DNA of 11,289 nucleotides, taken from contig JAKAIH010000034.1 in NCBI GenBank assembly GCA_021825225.1, positions 1 to 11,289 on the forward strand. Direction: 5' to 3'. Position numbers and translations under genes: made by a program. The stretch is from Pseudomonadota bacterium (lineage in GTDB: Bacteria > Pseudomonadota > Gammaproteobacteria > Burkholderiales > SG8-39). The notes below the pieces were generated by a model. It ran no database searches, was not told where the DNA came from, and was given only the letters and a program-made list of their open reading frames with translations. Below are positions 1 to 5,063 of the stretch, piece after piece; position 1 is the first letter of the stretch, and every line of letters starts with the position of its first letter.

Positions 1-198
1 GAGCTACAGCAGAAGGAATTCGCCCCAGCGGAAAAGGGCTTCACCGCGGTCAAGCACCAGCGCGAAGTGGGTACCAGCTATTTCGACGACGTGACGCAGG
101 TGGTGCAGGGGGGCAAATCCTCGACCACCGCGCTGCACGGTTCGACCGAGGACGAGCAATTCTTCGACACGGCGAAGCAGATCAAGGCCGTCGCCTGA
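1..198 (+). CDS. aceA: Isocitrate lyase, C-terminal end (5' truncated by window)
   Basis: Reading frame 1 is open from the first base to a TGA at 196-198 and encodes the last 65 residues of isocitrate lyase, the glyoxylate-shunt enzyme that splits isocitrate into succinate and glyoxylate in the cytoplasm. The stretch [13 protein letters not shown] followed by a GG-SS-TAL-GSTE-EQF pattern closely matches my recollection of the E. coli AceA C-terminus (HQQEVGTGYFDKV ... GSTEESQF). This protein runs about a dozen residues past the EQF where the E. coli protein ends. The catalytic part lies outside the window. A strong intrinsic terminator follows 22 bases after the stop, so this is the end of its transcript. 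Confidence 0.93.
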   Translation, partial: ELQQKEFAPAEKGFTAVKHQREVGTSYFDDVTQVVQGGKSSTTALHGSTEDEQFFDTAKQIKAVA

Positions 199-220
199 GG
201 GCAGGCCTCTTCCGCTTCAA

Positions 221-250
221 CGCCGCAGCGCGGTATGCTGCGGCGTTTTT
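221..250 (+). terminator. Intrinsic terminator of aceA
   Basis: A perfect 8-bp stem (CGCCGCAG at 221-228 with CTGCGGCG at 238-245) with a 9-base loop is followed at once by five T residues (246-250). It sits 22 bases past the isocitrate lyase stop codon. Confidence 0.93.
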
Positions 251-263
251 CATTGGTAGGACC

Positions 264-288
264 GCCTGCGCAAAATGCTCGCGCAGGC
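264..288 (+). other. Hairpin in the leader of the RluE gene
   Basis: GCCTGCGC (264-271) and GCGCAGGC (281-288) form a perfect 8-bp stem around a 9-base loop. No T-run follows on either strand, so it does not look like a terminator. It lies 23 bases ahead of the first possible start of the pseudouridine synthase gene and would be in its 5' leader if transcription begins just after the aceA terminator. Function unknown. Confidence 0.5.
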
Positions 289-311
289 TGCTTAAAGGCG
301 CGTGCCTGGCG

Positions 312-929
312 ATGCGCGGCAAACCGGGCGCAACGGATCGCCAACGCATGCGCCGCGCGCGGCGATTCCACATGGCAAGCGTAATCCTGCTCAACAAACC
401 TTGCGGCGTGCTGTGCCAGTTCACCCCGGAAGCGGGCCGCGCCTGCCTCAAGGACTACGTCCCGGTCGCGGGCGTGTATCCGGCGGGGCGGCTGGACGCG
501 GACAGCGAAGGGCTGTTGGTGCTCACCGGCGACGGCGCGCTGCAGGCGCGCATCGCCGAGCCGCGGCGCAAACTGGCCAAGACCTACTGGGCGCAGGTCG
601 AGGGCCTGCCCGAGGAGTCGGCGCTGCAGCGATTGCGCGCGGGACTGGACTTGGGCGATTTCATCACGCGGCCATGCGGCGCGCGCCATATCCACCAGCC
701 CGCGGGTTTGTGGCCGCGCGATCCGCCGGTCCGACGCCGGTTGCATATTCCCACGTCTTGGCTGGAGCTGAGGCTGGAGGAAGGCAAGAACCGGCAGGTG
801 CGGCGCATGACCGCCAAGGTGGGACACCCGACCCTGCGTCTGATCCGCTGTTCGGTGGGCCCCTGGACGCTGGAAGGTCTTGCTCCGGGGCAATGGCGCG
901 AGTGCGGAGTGCCGCAAATATGGGGCTAG
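312..929 (+). CDS. rluE: 23S rRNA pseudouridine synthase, RluE type
   Basis: The product belongs to the RsuA/RluB/E/F family and most resembles RluE, which isomerises a uridine (U2457 in E. coli) of 23S rRNA in the peptidyl-transferase region. Visible features are the NKP motif at the start of the catalytic fold, [14 protein letters not shown] holding the catalytic Asp (residue 62 from this start), a KTYWAQVEG segment, WPRDPPVR plus IPTSWL, and the [20 protein letters not shown] signature. There is no S4 RNA-binding domain, as in RluE. The start is uncertain: ATGs at 312, 348 and 372 are all in frame and none has a good ribosome-binding site. The 312 start gives a basic N-terminal tail of 20 residues, comparable to the basic tail I recall for E. 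coli RluE; the 372 start begins directly at the conserved domain. Confidence 0.9.
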   Translation: MRGKPGATDRQRMRRARRFHMASVILLNKPCGVLCQFTPEAGRACLKDYVPVAGVYPAGRLDADSEGLLVLTGDGALQARIAEPRRKLAKTYWAQVEGLPEESALQRLRAGLDLGDFITRPCGARHIHQPAGLWPRDPPVRRRLHIPTSWLELRLEEGKNRQVRRMTAKVGHPTLRLIRCSVGPWTLEGLAPGQWRECGVPQIWG

Positions 930-1008
930 ACTGTCAACCATGGCATCGCTGCGGGCGTTACTACGACTGACAAAGCATTTCTTGCCTGTCGCCCGACCTC
1001 AACCTTTT

Positions 1009-1013
1009 AAGGA
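1009..1013 (+). promoter_or_regulatory. Ribosome binding site of the Lys/Ala-rich exported protein
   Basis: AAGGA six bases ahead of the ATG at 1020. It supports translation of this small repetitive ORF on the plus strand rather than the overlapping antisense frames. Confidence 0.7.
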
Positions 1014-1019
1014 CCGCAC

Positions 1020-1247
1020 ATGAACAAGCTGATCTCCGCCCTGGTTGCATCCGTGTTTGCGCTTGCGAGCGCCACCGCATTTGCGCAAGCCAAACCCGCT
1101 GAGCCCGCGACGCCGGCCGCGCCTGCTGCCAAAGCCGAAGCCAAAGCCGAAGCCCCCAAAGCCGAAGCCAAAAAGGCTCCTAAAGCCAAGAAAGCCAAGC
1201 ACGTCAAGAAAGCCAAGAAAGCCAAGAAAGCCGCCGAGACGAAGTAA
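1020..1247 (+). CDS. Small exported Lys/Ala-rich repeat protein
   Basis: The 75-aa product starts with a typical Sec signal peptide: MNK, a hydrophobic stretch to about residue 20, and an AFA cleavage site predicted after Ala22. The mature part of about 53 residues is low complexity: an Ala/Pro segment (residues 24-37), an acidic-basic segment of KAEA repeats (38-51), and a strongly basic tail of KKAK repeats with one His (52-72), ending AAETK. It should be periplasmic, very basic and disordered. Similar short signal-peptide proteins with Ala-Lys tails, including the acid-shock protein Asr of enterics, exist, but this composition is not enough to assign a function. The gene has a good ribosome binding site and its own strong terminator, so it looks like a separately expressed unit. 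I cannot name a role; polyanion or envelope binding would only be a guess from charge. Confidence 0.8.
   Translation: MNKLISALVASVFALASATAFAQAKPAEPATPAAPAAKAEAKAEAPKAEAKKAPKAKKAKHVKKAKKAKKAAETK
1131..1232 (+). repeat. Short in-frame DNA repeats in the Lys/Ala-rich gene
   Basis: Three copies of the 12-mer AAAGCCGAAGCC (1131-1142, 1143-1154, 1158-1169) are followed by four exact copies of the 9-mer AAAGCCAAG (1182-1190, 1191-1199, 1209-1217, 1218-1226) and a partial fifth (1227-1232). All units are multiples of three, so copy-number change would keep the frame and lengthen or shorten the basic tail. Confidence 0.9.
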
Positions 1248-1266
1248 TTGATTCGCAGGCAACGAG

Positions 1267-1300
1267 GCCGGCACCGGGTTCCCCTGGCGCCGGCTTTTTT
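1267..1300 (+). terminator. Intrinsic terminator of the Lys/Ala-rich gene
   Basis: A 12-bp stem (1267-1278 with 1283-1294; one mismatch and one G-U pair) with a TTCC loop is followed by six T residues at 1295-1300. It lies 19 bases after the stop codon. Confidence 0.93.
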
Positions 1301-1304
1301 GTTA

Positions 1305-1310
1305 TAGAAT
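1305..1310 (+). promoter_or_regulatory. Possible -10 element ahead of the DUF192 leader
   Basis: TAGAAT differs from the sigma70 -10 consensus at one position and lies immediately after the preceding terminator. No good -35 is seen at the proper distance because that space is taken by the terminator stem. Placement is inference. Confidence 0.3.
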
Positions 1311-1355
1311 TCGACGCGGTCCGGCTCTGCCAGACAGCGCAAGAATCGCCGCGAG

Positions 1356-1379
1356 GCAGGGTTGATCCCTGCTTTTTTT
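1356..1379 (+). terminator. Terminator-like hairpin in the leader of the DUF192 gene
   Basis: GCAGGG (1356-1361) and CCCTGC (1367-1372) form a perfect 6-bp stem around TTGAT, followed directly by seven T residues (1373-1379). It has full intrinsic-terminator form yet sits 28 bases before the ATG of the DUF192 gene and 56 bases after another complete terminator. Either the short segment from about 1317 to 1379 is a separate small transcript, or the hairpin attenuates the downstream gene. Confidence 0.75.
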
Positions 1380-1407
1380 GTTTCTGTTCCGCAATGAGAG
1401 CCAGCGT

Positions 1408-1893
1408 ATGAAGCGCAAATCACGCAGTTATTGGCGGCATCTAACCCGGTTTCCGCGCGCCGTCTTTGCCGGCCTGATGCTCTGCTCCGGTCCGCTACTG
1501 GCACAGCAGCCCGAATTGCCGGGCACTACGCTTAGCGCCGACATCTACGTAATCCATGCGGAGGTGGCGGACACGCCGGCGACCCGCGCCATCGGCCTGA
1601 TGCGGCGCAAGTCGATGCCCATGGGAGCCGGCATGCTGTTCGTGTTCGACGAATCGGCGCGCCACTGCATGTGGATGAAGAACACGCTCATCCCTTTGAG
1701 CGTGGCATTTATCGACGAGCGCGGTCAGATTACCAATATCGCCGACATGCAGCCGCTGAACGAAAGCTCGCATTGCGCTGCGCAGCCGGCGCGCTACGCG
1801 CTGGAAATGAATCAGGGCTGGTTCAAGAAACGCGGCATCGCTGCAGGCCGGGTGATCCAAGGGCTGGAGAGGTTTTCCCCGGCAAGGCGCTAA
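1408..1893 (+). CDS. Exported DUF192 family protein
   Basis: A 161-aa protein with a basic N-terminus, a hydrophobic segment (about residues 19-31) and a likely signal cleavage after LLA at residue 32, so it is probably periplasmic or membrane-anchored. The remainder matches the DUF192 family: TRAIGLMRRKSMP (59-71), GAGMLFVFDE, CMWMKNTLIPLSVAF (87-101), an ID-RG-I turn, then ARYALE and a C-terminal GRVI. These are the family hallmarks, including the WMKNT motif. No enzymatic role is established for the family, so none is assigned. ATG 1408 is preferred over the in-frame ATG at 1378 because GAGAG (1396-1400) lies 7 bases ahead and because 1378 falls inside the T-run of the upstream hairpin. 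The gene is convergent with the PuuD-like gene, with only nine bases between stops. Confidence 0.88.
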   Translation: MKRKSRSYWRHLTRFPRAVFAGLMLCSGPLLAQQPELPGTTLSADIYVIHAEVADTPATRAIGLMRRKSMPMGAGMLFVFDESARHCMWMKNTLIPLSVAFIDERGQITNIADMQPLNESSHCAAQPARYALEMNQGWFKKRGIAAGRVIQGLERFSPARR

Positions 1894-1902
1894 AGCAGCG
1901 CT

Positions 1903-2388
1903 TCAGAAGTAGCTTGCGCCGTGGCCCGCGGCGCCCATGAAGAAGAGCAGCGGGAAGGACAGCACCAGGTTCAGCCTGGATACGATGAAGGCACGCCGGC
2001 GCGCCGCGCTTCTCTGCGCTTCGCTTGCTTTGACCAGTCCCAGCGCCACCTTCTGCGCGGGCCACAGCAATGCCCATACGTTGACCAGCATGATCGTGCC
2101 GAGCCAGGCGCCGATGCCGATGGCGCGATGACCGGGCTGGAACCCGAGCGCGGCGGTGAAACTGCCGCCCAGCAGTGCTGCCCCGGTGAGCCAAGTCGCG
2201 ACCGAGGCCCAACGGAACCAGGCGAGTGCGCGTGGTACGACATGGCGGTTGATCGCCGCGGCGCTGCCGTCGGCGGCGGCCGATTTCAGCGCCGCCATCT
2301 GCACGAAATTGAAGTAGTACAGCAGGCCGACCCACATGATGCCGGCCATGAAATGAAACCAGCGCGCGAGCGGCGCGACTGCTTCCAT
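1903..2388 (-). CDS. Four-span membrane protein, PuuD / urate-oxidase N-terminal family
   Basis: A 161-aa integral membrane protein with four hydrophobic segments (about residues 10-29, 56-80, 89-110 and 138-155). The pattern WFHFMAGIMWVGLLYYFNFVQ-like first span, VPRALAWFRW, NVWALLWPAQK and SR-N-VLSFPLLFFM matches the family often labelled urate hydroxylase PuuD (urate oxidase N-terminal membrane domain), sometimes mislabelled as NusG antitermination protein. The known urate-degrading PuuD, as I recall it, carries a C-terminal cytochrome c domain; this protein stops after the fourth span, has no CxxCH motif, and has no purine-catabolism genes nearby, so urate oxidation should not be assumed. 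H12 in span 1 and further His residues (49, 87, 156) could bind metal or haem, which is speculation. GGAAG lies 5 bases before the ATG, and the 32-aa gene ends one base upstream. Confidence 0.82.
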   Translation of the reverse strand: MEAVAPLARWFHFMAGIMWVGLLYYFNFVQMAALKSAAADGSAAAINRHVVPRALAWFRWASVATWLTGAALLGGSFTAALGFQPGHRAIGIGAWLGTIMLVNVWALLWPAQKVALGLVKASEAQRSAARRRAFIVSRLNLVLSFPLLFFMGAAGHGASYF

Positions 2389-2389
2389 G

Positions 2390-2488
2390 TCAGCTTCCGA
2401 GCGCGTAGCGCACGATGAGATATAGCATCAAGGTCAGCGCTAGCCCGCAGATCACCGTGGCCGGCAGCGAATCCAGCGGGTTTTTCAT
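2390..2488 (-). CDS. 32-aa single-span membrane protein (unrecognised)
   Basis: An ATG ORF of 33 codons starting at 2488 and ending in TGA at 2390, one base before the ATG of the PuuD-like gene. The product has a short head with a Lys and an Asp (MKNPLDS), one hydrophobic span of roughly 20 residues (about 8-27: LPATVICGLALTLMLYLIV), and a short tail with an Arg (RYALGS). The size and layout are those of small membrane subunits or assembly factors of membrane complexes, and the tight coupling to the PuuD-like gene suggests the two products act together. No ribosome binding site is evident; the start lies nine bases after a strong hairpin. I do not recognise the family. Translation is inferred from position, the start codon and the membrane-span composition. 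Confidence 0.6.
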   Translation of the reverse strand: MKNPLDSLPATVICGLALTLMLYLIVRYALGS

Positions 2489-2497
2489 CGGTTTGGG

Positions 2498-2527
2498 GCG
2501 CCCGCGTTCAGGACGGAATGCGGGCGC
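2498..2527 (-). other. Strong intercistronic hairpin between sodB and the 32-aa gene
   Basis: GCGCCCGC (2498-2505) and GCGGGCGC (2520-2527) are perfectly complementary. The stem extends inward by three pairs (2506-2508 with 2517-2519, one of them G-U), giving about 11 bp around an 8-base loop. No T-run follows on either strand, so it is not a classical intrinsic terminator. On the minus strand it lies 9 bases after the sodB stop and ends 9 bases before the ATG of the 32-aa gene, so it could stabilise the sodB message, partly stop transcription, or limit translation downstream. Confidence 0.65.
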
Positions 2528-2536
2528 TGCGGCGCA

Positions 2537-3118
2537 TCAGCCGGCGAAATTCTTCGCCACGAATTCCCAGTTCGCCAGGTTCCAGAACGATTCCACGTAC
2601 TTGGGCCGGGCGTTGCGATAGTCGATGTAATAAGCGTGTTCCCAGACGTCGCAGGTCAGGAGCGGCTTGTCCGCGCCGGTCAGCGGCGTGGCGGCATTGC
2701 TGGTATTGGCGATGTCAACCGAACCGTCGGCCTTTTTCACCAGCCAGGTCCAGCCGGATCCGAAATTGCCCACGGCCGACTTGGAGAAGGCATCCTTGAA
2801 CGCGGCGAACGAGCCCCATTTCTTGTCGATGGCCGCGGCCAGTGCGCCCGAAGGTGCCCCGCCTCCCTTGGGCGAGAGGCAGTTCCAGTAGAAGCTGTGG
2901 TTCCACACCTGGGCGGCGTTATTGAACATGCCGCCCGTAGCTTTCCTGGTGATGTCCTCGAGACTCGCGTTTTCGAATTCCGTGCCTTTGATCAGATTGT
3001 TCAGGTTGGTGACATAGGCCTGATGGTGCTTGCCGTAATGGTATTCGAGCGTTTCCTTGGAAATGTGCGGCTGCAGTGCGTCCATCGCGTAAGGCAGCGG
3101 CGGCAATTTGTGTTCCAT
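2537..3118 (-). CDS. sodB: Iron superoxide dismutase
   Basis: A cytoplasmic Fe-superoxide dismutase that converts superoxide into oxygen and hydrogen peroxide. The 193 residues match the E. coli SodB length and align with it without gaps from memory. Metal ligands are H27 (EYHYGKHH), H74 ([13 protein letters not shown]), D157 and H161 ([11 protein letters not shown]). The Gln at 70 in NNAAQVW is the outer-sphere Gln position typical of the iron type, so I call Fe rather than Mn, without proof of metal content. The ATG has a strong AGGAGA site 7 bases upstream. The gene has its own sigma70-like promoter and a structured leader of about 115 bases after xseA, so it can be expressed independently of xseA, and it may be co-transcribed with the two membrane-protein genes downstream. 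Confidence 0.97.
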   Translation of the reverse strand: MEHKLPPLPYAMDALQPHISKETLEYHYGKHHQAYVTNLNNLIKGTEFENASLEDITRKATGGMFNNAAQVWNHSFYWNCLSPKGGGAPSGALAAAIDKKWGSFAAFKDAFSKSAVGNFGSGWTWLVKKADGSVDIANTSNAATPLTGADKPLLTCDVWEHAYYIDYRNARPKYVESFWNLANWEFVAKNFAG

Positions 3119-3152
3119 TCTGGATTCTCCTGTCTGTCGCGATACTAAGAAT

Positions 3153-3177
3153 CCGCTGCATGGTCAGTTTGCAGCGG
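3153..3177 (-). promoter_or_regulatory. Leader hairpin proximal to the sodB start
   Basis: CCGCTGCA (3153-3160) and TGCAGCGG (3170-3177) form a perfect 8-bp stem with a 9-base loop. In the sodB message it sits about 35 bases ahead of the start codon. The T-run at 3183-3187 lies on the plus-strand side and is offset by 5 bases; since no plus-strand gene precedes it closely, a leader structure for sodB is the better reading than a terminator. Confidence 0.5.
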
Positions 3178-3217
3178 GCCGATTTTTAGGGGAGCACGAG
3201 GGGATGCACCCCCTCAT
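3164..3217 (-). other. Possible 17-codon upstream ORF in the sodB leader
   Basis: Within the predicted sodB 5' leader an ATG at 3217 opens a 17-codon frame (MRGCIPSCSPKNRPAAN) that ends in TGA at 3164, 45 bases before the sodB start. It contains two Cys and three Pro and spans both leader hairpins. There is no visible ribosome binding site, so translation is doubtful; it is listed because of its position. Confidence 0.25.
3198..3215 (-). promoter_or_regulatory. Leader hairpin near the 5' end of the sodB message
   Basis: GAGGGG (3198-3203) and CCCCTC (3210-3215) form a perfect 6-bp stem around a 6-base loop, roughly 20 bases after the predicted sodB transcription start. Confidence 0.45.
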
Positions 3218-3241
3218 TTTGCTAAGGACTCTAAAGCGCGG

Positions 3242-3271
3242 ATTGTAGGCGATAAGCGCAGCCGGTGGCAA
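3242..3271 (-). promoter_or_regulatory. Sigma70-like promoter of sodB
   Basis: On the minus strand TTGCCA (3271-3266) and TACAAT (3247-3242) are separated by 18 bases, matching the consensus at 4/6 and 5/6 positions. Transcription would begin near 3235, giving a leader of about 116 bases before the sodB ATG. It lies in the gap between the xseA stop and sodB. Confidence 0.6.
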
Positions 3272-3285
3272 CGAAGCCCGCAAAC

Positions 3286-4641
3286 TCAATGGGGTTTCTC
3301 GATGCGCACCGCGGCCGCGCCGCGCGCGAACGTTAGCTCGAGCGGATCGCCCGGACGCAGGCCGGCGCTCGCGCGCACCACGCTGCCATCGGGCCGGCGT
3401 GCGATGGCATAGCCGCGCTCGAGCACTGCAGCCGGATTGAGCTGCGCGAGGCCCAGCGACAGGCGCGCGAGTTCCTCGGTCTGCGCAGCCAGGTGCTGCG
3501 GTGTCGCGCGCCGCAGCGCGGCTTCGAGTTGTGCGATTCTGTGCTGGAGTACTTGCAGATTCGGCATCGCCGCGGTGATCCGCCGGACCGAGTGCGCCAG
3601 GCGCCACTGGGCGTTGCGCGTGCCGCGAGCGAATGCTGCGCCGAGACGCACACGCGCTGCGACCAGGCGTGCGGCGCTGGCGGCCAGACGCTCCACCGGA
3701 CTTTGCAGGCGGCTCGCCAGCGAATCCACGCGCTGTGCCCTCGCGTCGAGTGCGGATTGCATCTGCCGCAGCAGCGACTTGCGGAGTTGGCTCAGCTCGG
3801 CGAGCAGCTCGCTGCGCGCCGGCGCCGCCAGTTCCGCGGCGGCGGTGGGGGTGGCGGCGCGCCGGTCGGCCACGAACTCGGCAATGGTGAAGTCGGTTTC
3901 GTGTCCGATCCCGGTGACGACAGCGATCGGACAGGCGTGGATCGCGCGCGCCAAGGTTTCGTCGTTGAACGCCCACAGGTCCTCGATCGAACCGCCGCCG
4001 CGGCACAGGATGAGCACGTCGCATTCCGCGCGCCTGGCGGCAACGGCGATCGCTGCGGCGAGCTGCTGCGCTGCGCCTTCGCCCTGCACCTGCGCCGGAT
4101 AGACAATCACGGGAACGGAAGGATTGCGCCGCGCGAGCGTGGTGAGCACATCGCGCAATGCCGCCGCCTGCGGCGAGGTGACGATGCCTATGCGCCGCGG
4201 GTGGGCGGGCAGCGGTTTCTTATGCGCGGCATCGAATAGACCTTCTCTGTCCAGCTTGTCACGCAGCTTCAAGAACGCGTCGAACAGCGCACCCTGGCCA
4301 GCGCGGCGCATCGCTTCCACATTGAGCTGAAAATCGCCGCGCGCTTCGTACAAAGTGACCAGCGCGCGCACTTCCACGCGCAGACCTTCGCGCGGCTCCC
4401 AGTCGAGATATTGGCCGCGATTGCGAAACATCACGCAGCGCACTTGCGCGAACTCGTCCTTGAGCGAGAAATACAAATGTCCGGATTTGGCGCGCACGCA
4501 ATTGGAAATTTCGCCCGCGACCCAGAGCAGCGGATAGCGATGTTCGAGCAGGTCGCGCACGCTTCGAGCGAGCGCTGAAACGCTGAGAACCTCCGCAGGG
4601 AGAGGGCTGGAAACCCGCGTCAATTCTGGCTCTGAGGGCAT
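3286..4641 (-). CDS. xseA: Exodeoxyribonuclease VII large subunit
   Basis: The large, catalytic subunit of exonuclease VII, which with the small subunit XseB degrades single-stranded DNA from both ends in the cytoplasm and takes part in repair. Length is 451 aa, normal for the family. An N-terminal OB-fold DNA-binding domain covers about residues 17-115 (LLWVAGEISN, SGHLYFSLKDE, VRCVMFRN). The catalytic domain follows with RRIGIVTSPQAAALRD (149-164), the conserved RGGGSIEDLWAFNDE (214-228) and GHETDFTIAEFVADRRAATP (246-265). The C-terminal half is rich in Ala, Arg and Leu, consistent with the long helical region that binds XseB subunits, and ends with a short beta-rich segment. xseB is not in the window. 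The gene is divergent from exbB. No clear ribosome binding site precedes the ATG; a TGTAAT at about 4650-4655 (minus strand) could be a -10 giving a nearly leaderless message. Confidence 0.96.
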   Translation of the reverse strand: MPSEPELTRVSSPLPAEVLSVSALARSVRDLLEHRYPLLWVAGEISNCVRAKSGHLYFSLKDEFAQVRCVMFRNRGQYLDWEPREGLRVEVRALVTLYEARGDFQLNVEAMRRAGQGALFDAFLKLRDKLDREGLFDAAHKKPLPAHPRRIGIVTSPQAAALRDVLTTLARRNPSVPVIVYPAQVQGEGAAQQLAAAIAVAARRAECDVLILCRGGGSIEDLWAFNDETLARAIHACPIAVVTGIGHETDFTIAEFVADRRAATPTAAAELAAPARSELLAELSQLRKSLLRQMQSALDARAQRVDSLASRLQSPVERLAASAARLVAARVRLGAAFARGTRNAQWRLAHSVRRITAAMPNLQVLQHRIAQLEAALRRATPQHLAAQTEELARLSLGLAQLNPAAVLERGYAIARRPDGSVVRASAGLRPGDPLELTFARGAAAVRIEKPH

Positions 4642-4655
4642 GTGCCGATATTACA

Positions 4656-4664
4656 CTATCCACA
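4656..4664 (+). promoter_or_regulatory. Near-consensus DnaA box at the xseA start
   Basis: CTATCCACA matches TTATNCACA at all defined positions but the first. It lies 15 bases ahead of the xseA start codon, where binding would block transcription of xseA. Confidence 0.4.
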
Positions 4665-4823
4665 GCAAGCGCTTAGGCGCGGCCTGCTCCTTTATTAGGC
4701 AAATCGCCTCCCCGGGAGAGGTGCGTAACACACTGTTTTATTGCAAAAAAGCACTGCGTTCAATTTGTGGGCACGAGGAAAAAAGCCTTTTGCGCAGTCC
4801 ACTTAAGCTGCTTTTCTTCAAAC

Positions 4824-4857
4824 TGTGCACAACTTTATCCACACAAATTGTGGATAA
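4824..4857. promoter_or_regulatory. DnaA box cluster
   Basis: Two perfect R-type DnaA boxes, TTATCCACA on the plus strand (4835-4843) and the same sequence on the minus strand (4849-4857), face each other across the 5 bases CAAAT. A third, minus-strand box with one mismatch (TTGTGCACA, 4824-4832) lies two bases to the left. Three boxes in 34 bp in a non-coding, relatively AT-rich stretch is unlikely to be chance. No dnaA, dnaN, rpmH or gidA is present in the window, so a replication origin is not supported; DnaA titration or DnaA control of xseA or exbB is more likely. Confidence 0.65.
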
Positions 4858-4984
4858 GCATTTGAGCCGATTCGGCGCGCAAGATGCGAGTTGCAAATCG
4901 CAGCCGCAGCAACTGCAACGCACGGCGGAAGAAGCGCGTCGCAGCGCTGTACCGGCGCGGCGCTCAGCGCGAAACCGGACGCGC

Positions 4985-5006
4985 GCAAGGCGGTGTTAAG
5001 CCTTGC
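4985..5006 (+). promoter_or_regulatory. Inverted repeat overlapping the exbB promoter region
   Basis: GCAAGGC (4985-4991) and GCCTTGC (5000-5006) are a perfect 7-bp inverted repeat with an 8-base spacer. Its right arm overlaps the putative -35 of exbB, as an operator would. It could equally be an RNA hairpin; no T-run follows. Confidence 0.4.
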
Positions 5007-5031
5007 TGAAAAGTCGCGCAGAAGCTAAAGT
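5003..5031 (+). promoter_or_regulatory. Possible exbB-operon promoter
   Basis: TTGCTG (5003-5008) and TAAAGT (5026-5031) are separated by 17 bases. The match is moderate (3/6 and 4/6), but the spacing and the position, about 25 bases before the predicted ribosome binding site, are right. Confidence 0.35.
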
Positions 5032-5063
5032 GGCGGCGGTAAAAAATTTTCCGGGAGAGTTAA

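Larger units (their letters stand above)
4642..5063. other. 422-bp non-coding divergent region between xseA and exbB
   Basis: No convincing protein gene lies here; the short frames covering it lack homology I recognise and cross the xseA start. The left half (about 4720-4860) is clearly more AT-rich than the flanking genes and holds a cluster of DnaA-box sequences. The right half is GC-rich with several inverted repeats, for example AGTTGC/GCAACT at 4889-4894 and 4909-4914, and the exbB promoter region. It probably serves as the divergent control region for xseA and exbB and as a DnaA-binding site. Confidence 0.6.

Noticed and set aside
78..941. 287-codon minus-strand frame over the aceA end and rluE
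   Set aside because: It runs across two real plus-strand genes and a terminator; low-complexity composition and no family motifs.
1007..1504. 165-codon antisense frame over the Lys/Ala-rich gene and DUF192 leader
   Set aside because: The plus-strand gene has a signal peptide, ribosome binding site and terminator; the antisense frame reads the repeats as hydrophobic low-complexity sequence and crosses both terminators.
1884..1903. Hairpin over the DUF192 stop as a bidirectional terminator
   Set aside because: The stem has a bulge, is short, and lacks a T-run on both strands.
3153..3187. Plus-strand terminator formed by the CCGCTGCA hairpin and TTTTT
   Set aside because: The T-run is 5 bases away from the stem and no plus-strand gene ends nearby; a sodB leader structure explains it better.
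4640..4999. 119-codon plus-strand frame in the xseA-exbB gap
   Set aside because: It begins inside xseA, is rich in Cys, Arg and Ser with no domain, and covers the DnaA-box cluster; more likely non-coding.
4642..5063. Replication origin (oriC)
   Set aside because: DnaA boxes are present, but only two are perfect, there is no clear AT-rich unwinding repeat set, and no dnaA, dnaN, rpmH or gidA neighbours.
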